Part shown: in pieces, positions 46,577 to 58,031 of the stretch
Numbering within the stretch: position 1 is the first letter of the stretch
Layout: the number at the start of each line of letters is the position of its first letter
NCBI GenBank assembly: GCA_946902875.1
Contig: OX336336.1
Location: forward strand, 2,512,545-2,576,544
From: Nematopogon swammerdamellus
Lineage: Eukaryota; Arthropoda; Insecta; Lepidoptera; Adelidae
DNA length: 64,000 nucleotides
Reading direction: 5' to 3'
The notes under the pieces: model-generated
Database searches by the model: none
What the model was told of the DNA's origin: nothing
The model's input: only the letters and a program-made list of their open reading frames with translations
Program-made: the position numbers and the translations under genes

Positions 46577-46985
46577 CAACGTGTCCCAAAACTCAACGTC
46601 AAGCGGGAACCAGGGAGTAGGCCAGTTTATCATTACCCAGGGAAAAATAAGAAAAAAAAATCAGAGTCATTTGTTTTTTATTATATGAGCATTTTTTTTA
46701 ATTTAACTAAATTTTTTTTTTTATAAAACTAAGGCCATTTTGGTTTTATTTGGGATACTGATCAATAGCAGAGTTATTTAGGCTACCAATAAAAAAATTA
46801 ACAATTATATTTGCAAATTTGTAGTCGTAGTAGGTACCTAAAAATGTTGTACGAAACATTTTTCAAAAATGCTCATATCATAAACAACAAAATATGACTC
46901 TGATTTTTTTTTTTATTTTTCCCTGCGTTTTATGTATTGTTCCCTGTATTGGTTCCCGCTTGACGTTGAGTTTTGGGACATGTTG
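46577..46985. mobile_element. mariner-like TIR element, copy 2
   Basis: Ends CAACGTGTCCCAAAACTCAA and TTGAGTTTTGGGACATGTTG are inverted and bordered by TATA on both sides. It shares TIR and subterminal sequence with 4334-5012 but is 270 bp shorter, and sits directly after the family-B SINE tail. Confidence 0.8.
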
Positions 46986-47625
46986 TATATATACATACAT
47001 AGAATCTAGAAAATTTAACCGCACATTGCAGATATTTTACACAATACATAATGACATATACTGACGAAAAATATACATAATTTGTGTACTTTACAAACCC
47101 CTATTTACCAGTAAAGTTTGTCATTGGTAAATTAAATAGGTATCCATTTTCCTTTAAAATTATCTTAATATATAGGTATATTATATGCAGGCGTTCAAAT
47201 GTTAATTGTCACTAACACATACACACCAAGATGTTGCAAAAATTGTAACATGAATTATAAATCACACAACTGACACGAAATGTCGACACTAGTCCATCGA
47301 AAGCGACACCCAGTGTCTTTAGTTAGAGCGCGCTAGGACCTCACTCATCTAAGGCATATTTATAATCTCGCCTGGTACAGATTAAAGCATTATTCGTATG
47401 TATTTTACTTTATTTAACCATACGTGAAAAATAACTGTTAAAAAAGGCAAACACTGGAAACCACCCAAATGTGTCAGAAAAATCACTGATACGATTTTTT
47501 TAAGAAAACTCGTTAGGATCGTTCATAGTCACGTCAATTAGCGTCACACGTGTGGAAAATATTATTTAGAACATTTTAAATAAATAGGTAGGTACACTTG
47601 ACGCAGGAAAGCTACGCGTTTGTGA

Positions 47626-48004
47626 CAGGGTTGCCAGATGGTTCAGTTGAAAAAAAAACCGGATATTATTCATCAATGGGTTTCATGGGATTTCAGGTAC
47701 AAGTGTTTCATAAAAAAATTAAAGCCCTTTGATTTTCAAGTAAAAAAAATTTCATTACCTTTATTTTTGAAAATGGTTGAGAGATAATAGTAATAAATAA
47801 AGGGTTGAATTGATCGAACTTGTTGAAAACGAACACAGTAAGATTAGTATTAAAATGTTCCGGATTTTTTTTTATATTTGCGTTATATGAAGTAAAAACC
47901 ACGTTCAAGACGTCTCGATGTCCGGCTTTTCATTACTTTGGAGACCGGACACAAGCATCAAGTATCGGACTGTCCGGTCCAAAACCGAACATTTGGCAAC
48001 CCTG
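47626..48004. mobile_element. 379-bp TIR element
   Basis: The ends CAGGGTTGCCAGATGGTTC and the inverse of CCAGGGTTGCCAAATGTTCG mark it; the interior holds repeated TCCGG(A/T) words. No coding. Confidence 0.7.
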
Positions 48005-48514
48005 GTTTGCAACACAAACACGCAGCTTCCATTACCGTACCACTGTACAAATATCAGACTGAGGTACAGCGCTGGTAACGGGGGGTAAGGGGACGACGGC
48101 TGGCCCTCATGGGCTAGACGTTCGCACCGACCTTGGTTTTCCTTGCTGCGTCAGGTATATCTTCCGTTTATTCCCAATTAAAAATGCAATTTCTTAAGTG
48201 TCGGCAAGATTGCTTCTCAAAAAAAAAATTTTTTATTTCAAAACATGAGTGTTAAAAATGGCAGTATACGAAATATGCCTTAGACTAGGAGGCAGCCGAG
48301 CGCGGCGCGTCACAACCAAGCGTTAGCATCCTACCGACTCTATCCCCTTTACCTTCCTATATGCAGTGGGCGCCGTGGGGCTTATGTCTAACCGTGGCGA
48401 CGTTGACCCCTCCACGTCTCGTAACGCTTCCATCTCTTTCTCGAGTTCCTAACATGTCCAACATTCACACACGCTCAATATTTGCCGACTCTCTCGCACT
48501 TGAAAATTATGTGT

Positions 48515-48806
48515 GATTTCACAGAGAGGATTCTGCATGGAGCGATGGACAACGAAATGTGATTTCACAACGTGACGTTATATGAGAGGTTTCTTCATGG
48601 AACGATAAACAGCGAAATCTGATTTCACAAAACAACGTGATGTTATATGGAGGTTTCTGCATGGAACGATAAACAGCAAAATCTGATTTTACAAAACAAA
48701 ATGACGTTATAAGGAGGTTTCTGCATGGAACGATAAACAACGAAATCTGATTTCACAAAACAACGTGACGTTATAAGGGAGGTTTCTGCATGGAACGATG
48801 AAGAAC
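48515..48806. repeat. 60-64-bp tandem repeat, 5 units
   Basis: Units share GATTTCACAAAACAACGTGA, CGTTATAAGGAGGTTTCTGC and ATGGAACGATAAACAACGAAAT. Two to three related units are at 50249-50372, about 1.4 kb away in a different intron (E9-E10). Confidence 0.88.
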
Positions 48807-49793
48807 GGAAAATACTAGAGTAAGTCGAAAGGAATAAACAGCAGATTTTTATAAAGGAATAATTATGAATAGTTTATTGGGTTAATGACATTTATAACAA
48901 TAGAACAAAACTGGATAGAGCTGAAATGGAGCAGACACAGCCCGCAGACACTATTATATTTCGGACTACAAGTAGGTATCGTTTGAAATCTCTCGGTGTC
49001 TGAGCGCAATATATAGATATAGAACTCCGAAAAAAAATACGTAAGAAACATTACAAAAGAAATGTATTAACTTTTGAAGCTCTAAGCGTAATTACTCCTC
49101 GTAAACAATTGAAAGTTAGGGTCAGAAATTATGTTTTTCGTTACGAAAGTATCTAGAAATGCGTATATCTAAAATCTGTAAGACGGTGTCGGCTTATTCA
49201 AAACAGACTCAGATATAACATAAAAATATATATTTTTAATTCAACTCTGTATAAATTTACGTACTCTATACTGTCCCAAGTTTCTTCTTGTCGCAAAAAA
49301 ATCTATAATATAAAATGCCTCTCAAGGTAAAAATTCAGAGATTTGATACAAAATATGAGAACTTTGTTCGTTTGAGAGAAATACCTAAAAGTTGTCAAGT
49401 CATGTGAAAATTTCAAGAAAAACTTTATAGATGTACTCATGCAGAGTAGTTTTTTTCTCTGTGGGTTAGGAATGATGAAAGTATATACACTCTATGAAAG
49501 TTCCATGCCAACATTTACAAGGAGAGACCGCCCACCAATTAGGAAAAGTCACAATATAAAGAAATATATAAAAGCTAAAAAGAAAAAGAAAAGAAAAATA
49601 AAGTTAACCAAATCGCCAAGAAATAAACAAAACAAGTTTTATCTTAAACATCTTGAAAGGAAACATGAAGGGAATAATAATGTTGGTGAACGGTTCGTCA
49701 GACAGAGATGCAGACAGAGAAGTCAGAAGGCACGTTGGTCGGAGTACACAGAAGTTACGAGGACTACAGTCATAGAACAACGACTTCACTCAC

Positions 49794-49850
49794 TTGTTGC
49801 TGTTTGTCCTTCTCTTCCTCCTCCAGTTCCTCTTCCGCCGCTGTCAACTC
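49794..49850 (-). CDS. cac: cac E10: start of II-III linker
   Basis: A 57-bp exon (19 codons, phase 0 both sides) encodes ELTAAEEELEEEEKDKQQQ. The ELT plus acidic stretch directly after NLANAQ is the conserved start of the Cav2 II-III loop. Acceptor is TTGCAG, donor GTGAGT. The next supported exon, E11, is 5 kb away; additional II-III loop exons could exist in that intron but are not needed for phase. Confidence 0.9.
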
Positions 49851-50248
49851 CTGCAATTTTACATAACTTACACTTAATAACATCAGTCGATACAATATAA
49901 GTAAATAGAACAAAATATACTTAATTTCATAGCACAGCGACAACATTTTCGCGAGATTATACAAGTATCGACCAAAAAATATTTTTTGAATCATGTAAGT
50001 ATGCAAAACTAATTCGGAGAATTAATTAAGGAATGAGAATAAATGGCTGATGGACTTGTTATGTACACCTTTTTTGTGCGTATCTTGTTTTTTCAAGCAA
50101 AATTCATGTTTTGCTTTTCGAATTAAAGAGACGATACACCAAGGGGAACACGAGCCGCCGGCCGAGGAAAAACGGCCTCCGATCGTTGTTCTGTGAATAT
50201 AGCTAAATGAAAAGGTAATCGAGACGACGGAGTCTGACCACTCCATTA

Positions 50249-50372
50249 ACATGGAACGATAAACAACGAAATGTGACTTCCCAACAAAACGTGACGTTAT
50301 AAGAGAGGTTTCTGCTTGGAACGATTGATCAAGAAGATGTGATTCCACAACGTGTAGTTACAAGAAAGGTTA
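50249..50372. repeat. second locus of the 60-64-bp repeat
   Basis: CATGGAACGATAAACAACGA, CGTGACGTTATAAGAGAGGT and TTCTGCTTGGAACGATTG match the array at 48515-48806. It ends about 75 bp from the E9 donor. Confidence 0.8.
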
Positions 50373-50445
50373 TTACAATACAATACTCTTTGTAGGAGGA
50401 TTCTCTTTAGACTTGACTCGTTAAATAGAAGAAGAGTATATAGAC

Positions 50446-50619
50446 CTGGGCGTTGGCCAAGTTGTCGACAGCGATGGCGAGGAAGACGTTGAGCAGCGTG
50501 TAGTTGCCGAACAGCACGAGGACTATGAAGTAGATGGAGTAGATCATGCCGCCCTTGTAGCCGCCTTGCGAGAGGATTCCGTGGTACATAACCTCGTTCC
50601 AGTCCTCGCCCGTCAGAAT
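50446..50619 (-). CDS. cac: cac E9: domain II filter and IIS6
   Basis: It begins [15 protein letters not shown]; the glutamate of GEDW is the second filter carboxylate. The IIS6 helix follows ([20 protein letters not shown]) and ends AVDNLANAQ. It is 58 codons, in phase 0 on both sides, with a CTGCAG-type acceptor and GTCTAT donor. It joins E10 as LANAQ-ELTAAEEE, the conserved IIS6 to II-III loop junction. Confidence 0.96.
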
Positions 50620-50809
50620 CTGCAAGCCATAATCGTGGCGATGAGTCAACTTACATATTATGTTTCAAAGAAACACACTTTAGCAGCTAGAGATCAAGTA
50701 GTAAAGGATTTTTCTCTGTTGTCCTCTGCTATCTTTATCATTCTGAATGTAATAATTGCATTTCCGTCAGGGATACGAATTGCTCCGAGTTCAGTTTACA
50801 GCTGTCGAT

Positions 50810-50930
50810 CCCTTCTATAATCTGATAGGCGGTAGTGGGTTCGACATGGAACCTAGTTCAGCTGGTTTTATGGGCTGACATCACGGATGTTGTAGGAGAT
50901 GTAGCCAACCGTGTCAGTTTTTATAAAAAA
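50810..50930 (+). mobile_element. SINE family B, 3' fragment
   Basis: CCTAGTTCAGCTGGTTTTAT, GGGCTGACATCACGGATGTT and GTGTCAGTTTTTATAAAAAA correspond to the 3' third of family B. Confidence 0.7.
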
Positions 50931-51059
50931 AAATGTAAAGTCCATCTACATTGGTACCGCCACTCCAAAATGAAAGTCGGTTGAACATGTAAAATATTCG
51001 TAGTTAGTATTTGCGCCCAGTTAAATTTGGGATAACACATTGAACAGTTCCAATACAAA

Positions 51060-51425
51060 TATTATGGTGTAATCGGCTGAATCTAAGGGACCAGAGCACA
51101 TATTCTGATCAACAAGGATCACTTCCGGGAAGATACTATACCTGAGACTTCCCTTTTTGATTGATGGCTACCACTAGACCAGAGGAGAACACAGCCGAGG
51201 CTCATATGCGGCCAACATTCGTCTAGTACGGTGCTATCTATCCAGTCGACTACCATTTGAGCATTCGAAGGGACCTACAGTCTCACAACGGTTTCGAAGA
51301 GCGGAGCTGTACGTAAATTCAAGCAAAAGTCCAATCAAACAATCAACCAATTCATTGATGTGTGTCGGCCGGATTCGAAACTCGGACCTTGAGTTCAATA
51401 GTCCGACGCAATGGTCGCGCTGACG
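51060..51425 (-). mobile_element. SINE family A with tRNA-like head
   Basis: In inverse orientation, a head-like segment (GCGCGACCATTGCGTCGGAC, with B-box-like GGTCCGAGTTTCGAATCCGG) leads to the core and the body through GACCAGAGCACATATTCTGA. The copy is old; several body segments are missing. It ends about 115 bp from the E8 donor. Confidence 0.65.
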
Positions 51426-51548
51426 GAGCTAAAATTATGTCTTGCATTTGTTGCAGCAGGTATGCTAACAATGCCAAGTTACATGAAACAATTATATATG
51501 CAAAGGCTACATAAATACTATAAAAATATTTTACACTTGAAAACTCAC

Positions 51549-51761
51549 TTGGAAGACAGTAAGCAGCGCGATCGGAAAGGTGTTAAAGTTGGTCGGCGGC
51601 GTGCCCTCCTTGAAGTTGAACTGCCCGCCGAAGAGCTGCATGCCCAGCAGCGCGAAGATGAGGATGAACAAGAAGAGCAGGAACAGCAGAGAGATGATGG
51701 AGCGCATCGAGTTGAGAAGGGAGATGACCAGGTTTCGCAGCGACGACCAGTATTTCGTCAC
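51549..51761 (-). CDS. cac: cac E8: II S4-S5 linker, IIS5, pore turret
   Basis: It encodes [20 protein letters not shown] (the S4-S5 linker), the long hydrophobic IIS5 helix ([20 protein letters not shown]) and the turret [15 protein letters not shown] with the start of the pore helix LLTVFQ. Length is 71 codons exactly, in phase 0 at both ends. Acceptor is TTTCAG, donor [17 protein letters not shown] is diagnostic of domain II in Cav channels. Confidence 0.96.
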
Positions 51762-52098
51762 CTGAAATTTGCACCGTGTTACACCGTTATACATAAAGTG
51801 CATTTTTGGTTCAGATAAACAAAAACAATGAGAGTATTGGATCACATTGGGAAGAGTGTAAGAAAATAGGCATTTTTCGTGTTCTAGTCAGTTCTACTCT
51901 TATCCTGGTGATGACGGAACGTCACGTGAAAGTGAATGGGATGTGTGACTTGTGCTACCGTTTTGTCGAATTGATCAATGGTATTGACATTTAGTGGTAC
52001 AGAGGGATTGCGCTAAATGCCATGCCGGCTTGGCAGCGGGGCGTTAATATTGCAAGGGAAAAGTAGTAAATATTACAAAGAATGACGATAAAGCTGAC

Positions 52099-52313
52099 CT
52101 TGAATATTCGCAGCAGTCTTAAAGCTCTCAATACGGAGAGGCCGAAGGAGCCGCCCTTGACCTCCGACCAGACCACCTCGAAGATGGAGCCCGAGATGAC
52201 GACGCAGTCGAAGCGGTTGAACGAGGACTCGAAGTAGATGCGCGGCCCCAGCGCGTACATCTTCACCCACATCTCCATCATGAACAGACCCAGGAATACG
52301 AACTCCGCGTAGT
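52099..52313 (-). CDS. cac: cac E7: IIS2 to IIS4
   Basis: It covers IIS2 ([20 protein letters not shown]), IIS3 ([17 protein letters not shown]) and the IIS4 sensor, read as [15 protein letters not shown]2 keeps an acidic residue and S3 its aspartate, the partners of the S4 arginines. Acceptor is TTACAG, donor GTCAGC; the end is in phase 0. It joins E8 as [14 protein letters not shown]. Confidence 0.96.
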
Positions 52314-52655
52314 CTGTAACGTGACAAGACATTTCCTGTTTTTATCGTACATTTTGAAGAAATAAAACCAAAACAATGTAGTCAGTACCTAACTAACGGA
52401 TCTGTAATTCAAAAGAAAGATAAGCAGAATAAGAAAAGCTGTTTGTGGTAGTGATTTGAACAGGCAAGGACTGTCGGGAGTATATAGGAGAGAGTATGTT
52501 CTGTAGGGGACATTTGCAGTTGGAATAAAAATGGAATTAAACGATTTAGAAAATAGTGTAGTTTGAAGAGATTGCGTACCGATTACAGATGGTTATTTCG
52601 CGAGTGTGCGGCGGATAAGAGGCGGAGAGAGAGTAAGTGAAAGAAAATTACTTAC

Positions 52656-52853
52656 ATAAAAATGAAGTGAGCCAAGACGGCTGGTGGTAGTGCTCGACCG
52701 CGACGCAGATGGTGTTGAAGAGCACCAGCACGATGACGAACCAGTAGAACCACTGCGTCTTCACCGTGTGCCGAATCCAGAAGCGAAACCTCTTCTCCGC
52801 CCGCCAGAAGTCCGCACATTTTCCGGCTGACCGCACTTTACTCTTGAGGAATC
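52656..52853 (-). CDS. cac: cac E6: end of I-II linker and IIS1
   Basis: The exon encodes FLKSKVRSAGKCADFW, the cytoplasmic approach RFRFWIRHTVKTQWFYW and the hydrophobic IIS1 helix (FVIVLVLFNTICVAVEHY), then QPSWLTSFL. VKTQxFYW and EHYxQPxWL are Cav2 domain II landmarks. Acceptor is CCGCAG, donor GTAAGT. One base (T) is left at the end and joins AC of E7 to give tyrosine: [14 protein letters not shown]. Confidence 0.95.
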
Positions 52854-53024
52854 CTGCGGAGACAATCACGAGTTAAAACAATAATAACTACACTATTAAT
52901 TAACTTTGAACGCGGTGAGTCGCGCACGGGTAACTTTTGTCTTCGGCGTCTTTTCGCTGTGACTAATCGTAATGCAGAGTCAATATGATAGATAATATAG
53001 CATAATTGTAGCGAAAGGACTATA

Positions 53025-53529
53025 CAGGATGTTTCTGGATAGGGTTTCGTAACTTCAGGATTCGAAAGGGGCCCATATTTGAAGACGAAAAGCTTTGAAG
53101 CTGTTTTCCCAAATTCGGTCATTTATAGTCTACTATAGTAGTTTTTGGTGAAAATAGTTTCATCAAGATTTGGTGGACGGTTAACGTCCGCCTTTATTAA
53201 TGAAAAATAAAATCCTTAACTGGATAGAAATGGGTATGTTACATGCTTAACTAGTAGTATTGAACTGAATGTAGGTGAACTCCGAACACCGAAAATTCAA
53301 TGACATCAAAAGAAAATGAAGACTGGACTAGGTCATTGCACTTCCTAGACGTAAACAGCACTGTTGCCAAATCTCCCCAGGCTCACTGTCCATCGAGTTT
53401 TTATTATTACAATTTCCAATTTTTTTTCGAAACATTCGGAATTTCGATTTGAGTGATAAGGATTTTTGTTTTCTAATAATGAGTATTTTCTATTCCAGAA
53501 GTTTCTGAAGCCTATCCTGATACATCCTG
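53025..53529. mobile_element. 505-bp TIR element flanked by TATA
   Basis: CAGGATGTTTCTGGATAGG and the inverse CCTATCCTGATACATCCTG are terminal; TATA lies at 53021-53024 and 53530-53533. Mariner-type layout, no transposase. Confidence 0.78.
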
Positions 53530-53682
53530 TATAGTGGCCGGAGAGTAAAGTTGTCCGTGCGCGCTGGGCCAGGCAGCTATTTCAACTACCACTTTAGTGC
53601 TAGACGGTTCTAAGGAATAACATCATGTGAATATCGTATGGGGGTAATCTGTCATGTGACGTCCAACTAATGTTTGTTATTA

Positions 53683-53882
53683 ATTATACTAATTTTAAAT
53701 GTTTACGTATTAACAGTATGTACTGAAGACTTACATAAGTCGACGTTTCGCCCGCTACGTCACGGGCTTCTTCAACTGCCGCAGTTCCTGAAGAAGCCCG
53801 TGACGTAGCGGGCGAAACGTCGACTTATGTAAGTCTTCAGTACCTACTGTTAATCCGTAAACATTTCAAATAAGTACACAAC
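53683..53882. mobile_element. foldback element with paired hammerhead-like motifs, copy 2
   Basis: Almost a perfect palindrome: TACTGAAGACTTACATAAGT ... ACTTATGTAAGTCTTCAGTA. The motif at 53788-53821 (plus) is CTGAAGAAGCCCGTGACGTA then GCGGGCGAAACGTC; its inverse is at 53742-53774, where the first C is lost. It is shorter than copy 1 because the central spacer is only about 12 bp. Confidence 0.82.
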
Positions 53883-54449
53883 GTCTACATCAGTCAAACA
53901 CTACAAGTACCTAGTAAAAGTTGAAATACCAACCCGAACCTACTCAATGTAAAAAAAAAAAAGAAAACTTCCTAAGCATTGTTTCTAACTAAACAATTGG
54001 TTAGTATGTATGTTTTCTCAATAGTACGATGGGAAAATAAACAAATTTGAGGTATTTGTGTACAATAGCATAAACAGAGCATATAGTTATAGACAAGTAC
54101 AGGTAACTACTGAAGCACTCAACACAATTGTATTGTATTGTATTGTATTGTATATATTTATTGCACTCAAATAGAATATGGGCAAAAGGTAACACTTAAT
54201 GCCTCTAGGCATTTTCTAACAGGGTACCTTTGGGGTATGATAACTGCTAGGTGAGTGGCGGAATATAATATGTTTATTTAAATAATTATTTATTCCTCTG
54301 TGAGCGAGTGTGAATACCTGTTTAACGACTAGGTTAGGTACCTACACCAATAAACCAACAATTATACAATGATGTCGTTTAAAATTACTCGCATTGACAT
54401 GGATTTGTATATACATATATAAAAAAAAAATTAATATTTTGACAACTCG

Positions 54450-54590
54450 CCGGGTGGGATGACGACATCAAGTACGTCGGCGAAAAGCAGTGATTCCGTA
54501 CAAGGCCGGGAGGAGTGGAGGAAAATTGAAGAGGCATATATCCAGGAGTGGTCCCATACCCCCTGACAGACTGACTGACCACCAACTTAG
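54450..54590 (+). mobile_element. decayed RTE-like LINE 3' fragment
   Basis: With frame breaks it translates as RWDDDIKYVG ... RPGGVEEN ... EAYIQEWSHTP. This is the same C-terminal layout as the element at 38836-40285 but a different subfamily (AYIQEW rather than AYVQQW). Confidence 0.7.
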
Positions 54591-54649
54591 ATGGCTCGCA
54601 ATTCGATTATTACATCAAGCTGAACTATATAAATATTTAATGTTTTATT

Positions 54650-54905
54650 AAGTCCAGCTTTTGCCCGCGGCTTCGCTCGAGTGAAATTCGTATAAAGAAA
54701 AAGTAAGTAAGCCCGCTACCGTATCTTTATTTCGGCGCGCGGAACAAAATTGTATTTAGCCTATCCTGTGTCACGTATAGTTAAATGGGCTTGTACTAAT
54801 TTTCATCGAATTCGGATTATCAGTTTAGGAGTTATTGAGGAACATACATAGAAAAGATTTTTAAAAATCGCCAATTTAGTTTTAGAATCACACATATCTC
54901 GAGTC
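54650..54905 (-). repeat. common lepidopteran dispersed repeat (family D)
   Basis: AGTCCAGCTTTTGCCCGCGG and CTATCCTGTGTCACG with TTTCATCGAATTCGG are words I recognise from moth repeats of uncertain class (Helitron- or LINE-derived). A related forward copy is at 62310-62525. Confidence 0.5.
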
Positions 54906-55280
54906 TAAAAACGCAGTATCTCATAAAACAAAGTAACTTATTCCACGACCATCCCTTACAAATTTATTATTAGTATTGATAAGATGGTATACCTAATTGT
55001 TGTTGAGTCATTCTGTTTTTTTACTCACCGAGTTCAACCACCTTATTAAATCTGCTAGTCGTACTTCAAGTCTAATTTAGTGCTAAAGTTATCGCGAAAT
55101 CTTTGTTCAGGGACGGCCTTTAGAGACACGCCTAATATTAATTGGACAGTTCTTGTAACAACAAAGAAAACATCTTCGGACGGGAATCAAGTGGAGGATA
55201 ACTCAGATACAGCACTGTCCACTTGCTCTCATCTAACCACCAATTAGTTTTAATTAAAAAGTTAAATTATAAATTAAAAA

Positions 55281-55459
55281 AATCCCGACCATTAAAAAGC
55301 CAAAAATAATTTCCGTTTACTTATTTAAAGGAGTCAGTTGACCGCTAAGTAAATTCCCGCGCAGCTCTGAGTTTTTATATTTTATTTACTTAGCGGTCCC
55401 CCGACTTCTTTAAGTAAGTAAACGGAAATTATTGTTGGCTTTTTAAGGGTCGGGGTTTC
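55281..55459. mobile_element. 179-bp foldback element
   Basis: Inverted arms of about 65 bp: AATCCCGACCATTAAAAAGCC / GGCTTTTTAAGGGTCGGGGTT and TAATTTCCGTTTACTTA / TAAGTAAACGGAAATTA. The loop contains CCCGCGCAGCTCTGAG. Confidence 0.8.
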
Positions 55460-55854
55460 TTAAATGTGTAATTTAACATTTATTTCCAGCTTTTTTTTAA
55501 AACCGCATTCAAATCGGTACACTTTTTAAGATAATATTTTTTTTTAATTATGTACTTACATGATTATTTGATTAAAAACCTAGCTAACAACCATCCCGAT
55601 TAAACCAGCTTTCCATTAAAAAAAATGGCATGGAAATCGGTCTATCCGTTTGGGAGCTACGATGCCACAGACAGACACATCCATACACACACACACACGT
55701 TAAACTTATAAAAGCCCTCTTTTTTTGTCGGGGGTTAAAAATAGGGTCTCCCCGTGTAATTGAAATGTTAAGGATGGTCTCTTTTAGACATTGCCGAATT
55801 GAGGACAGATTATGCATACAGAGGAAAGGCTACTACATCCTATAACTACCGGTA

Positions 55855-56166
55855 CCCTATAACACCGGTGAACTAGGTGCCATGTCAGTGCTTCCCTTCA
55901 TTTCATGTCGGCTACACTAAACTGGACGGAAAACACAAACTATTTACATAGCTTTTTCGACAGACGTTTCGTTCAGTGGGGTGGTATCAACCCGGGCGGA
56001 ATAAACCCTACCACCTAAGTAAGGTAAGAAGGGAACGGACCTACAGTTTTAGTAGTTCGAACCACGGTCAGCCTCCAACGGTCGAGCGGTCGCCCATCCA
56101 AGTACTGACCGCGCACAGATGTGTTTAACAACAGTCGACCGAGCGCACCACTGAGCTACCGAAGCT
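55855..56166 (-). mobile_element. SINE family B, full-length, best-preserved 5S-like head
   Basis: On the minus strand the head reads GCTTCGGTAGCTCAGTGGTG, then GTTAAACACATCTGTGCGCG, GTCAGTACTTGGATGGGCGA and CCG, followed by GGTTCGAAC. The GTCAGTACTTGGATGGG(T/C)GACCG block is the 5S rRNA box-C region. The core and family-B body follow to the tail near 55855. Confidence 0.82.
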
Positions 56167-56384
56167 GACACATGTGCTGGTCTTTGCTAATAATATCTCG
56201 AGGGTGAAGGGTCACAGCCGGCTCACATGTCTGCAATTTCAGACTCCGCATCTAATGATGCCCTCTGGGACCAGTCTCACACATAAATTATGGAAAAAAA
56301 TCTTTAGGCGACTCATATTACATTTCCCACTAACTTCCTTCTTTGAAATTTCGGTATGATTTAAACAGCAATGTATAATTTTTT

Positions 56385-56790
56385 TTTATGTAATCCGGTA
56401 TGAATGGCTGAGTCGGAGGGACCAAAGCGCATGCTCCGACCAGTCAATATCACCTCCGAGAAGGTAGGTGCCATACCGGAGATTTCCCTGGATTGCTGGC
56501 TATATTGGGCTAGAGGAGAACACAGCCAAGGCTGCTATGCGGCCATCTTACATCCATTACGGTGGTACCAGCCCAGTCGGCTACAATTTGAGCCTACCAC
56601 CTAGTAACAGGCAAGGGAAGGGACCTACAGTTTTACACCGGTTCCGCACGGCGAAGCAGCAAGTGTAGGTATGCACGTAAATTTTTTCGTCAGAAAAAAG
56701 TCATTGGTACACGGCAACTGGATTCGAACCTCGGACCTCTCGCATGAGAAGCCGATGCCCAAACCACTCGGCCACCCGCCGCTTTGTTGA
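56385..56790 (-). mobile_element. SINE family A, full-length, tRNA-like head
   Basis: The head (56790 to 56708, minus strand) contains TGGCCGAGTGG (A box) and GGTTCGAATCC (B box). The core CTAGGTGGTAGGCTCAAATT and body follow to the tail TTACATAAAAAAAA. It is a degenerate tRNA-like structure, not a functional tRNA gene. Confidence 0.82.
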
Positions 56791-57591
56791 TGATGATACG
56801 ATACAGCATACTTTGTTGACTAATTAAATTTAACGCTTACGTGTTATCAGCAGAGATCTATGACTACACGTCCTAGTGACTACACTACAGTAACTACGAA
56901 ATATGTTAAAATATATTCTACCAGCACATCGTCTGTTCCCATACCTTGCTTTTTCTTTGGAACTGTAAAAGATGAACACACAAAAATAAAAGTTGTACAA
57001 ACATAGATCATGCAGCATTCATGGTAAACACAGAAAAGTTGAGAGATCATAAAAGTGAATTTGGAAAAAAACAGGCATTCACGAGACACAAGTTGAAAAC
57101 ATGGAGAATATAAAGAAACTAATAGCTAAAACCAAGTCCAAAGACACAATATCAAGAACGTGCTGACTTTCTGAAGACAATAAGGACATGCATTGCTTTG
57201 TCAAGAAATTGTCGATGACCTTTGAAATTCACAAAGTAGCCTTCAAGATGATAACGTAAATGTATCGAACAGTGACTAACTTTATATAAACTGCCTGATA
57301 GCAAGAGAGTGTTCGCGGAAAGCAGTTCTTGCATGTGATTAGTAAATTTTATACAATGCAATGTGCATTGCCGTTGCGAAGAGTGATTTAAGCCAATTAT
57401 TTAAGACTGAAAGCAGTTCATCGAAAGCCAGGGATTTTCCCACTCAAAACGCTGTTCACATTTGAAAAATATTCAATACAGGCGTAGAGCAACTCCGCAA
57501 GTGGTTTGAGTAGGAAATGTCTAAGCTGTCTCCGACTAGATGAAATGTCTTTAGTGGAGTGAGATAAGTCGGTGGATGATAGTATACTGAC

Positions 57592-57696
57592 CGTCATCCC
57601 CGCAGTCTTCGTCCTGCTCTTCCTCCTCGGTGTCTGTGCTTTTACTCTTGCCGAGGTTTTTCAACTTTTTTCGTTTTGCTGCTGCTCTTCTTCTTG
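57592..57696 (-). CDS. cac: cac E5: I-II linker, basic then acidic segment
   Basis: The exon encodes RRRAAAKRKKLKNLGKSKST followed by a run of glutamates and DEDCGDDG. The motif AAKRKKLKNLGKSKS is typical of Cav2 linkers; the basic-to-acidic switch is cytoplasmic. Acceptor is TTTCAG, donor GTCAGT. The single G at its end plus GA from E6 makes glycine: DCGDDG-FLKSKVRSAG. The intron before E6 (52854-57591, 4.7 kb) holds many repeats. Confidence 0.93.
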
Positions 57697-58031
57697 CTGA
57701 AACCACAATAACAATATGCTGGTTATGGATCTTTTCAGTTATTGTGAATTTCCACGCTTATAGTCGCCTCAATTCCTACGTTGTGGAATAATATTTGTGG
57801 GATAATATTGTATTGCTGAACACACCAGATGGTCTTCTTGTGGCGGGTGGGATAGTGGTTAGGAATCAAGTCTGGTGACATATAAGGATTTAAGGAGTGT
57901 ATGTGTGTTGCAGGAAAAATTGCGACATTACTTTTACAGCAACAATCTACTACTGAAAAAAAATGTATTCCGCAATAGAGACTTTTCGCAGCGCAGAAAG
58001 TGTAATTCGTACTTTTAGGGAATTGACTCAC

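Noticed and set aside
49439..49900. 153-residue plus-strand frame
   Set aside because: It overlaps cac exon E10 in antisense; composition is lysine-rich AT translation with no recognisable family.
56708..56790. tRNA-like sequence with A and B boxes
   Set aside because: Acceptor, anticodon and T stems mismatch, and it is contiguous with a SINE body, so it is a SINE head rather than a tRNA gene.
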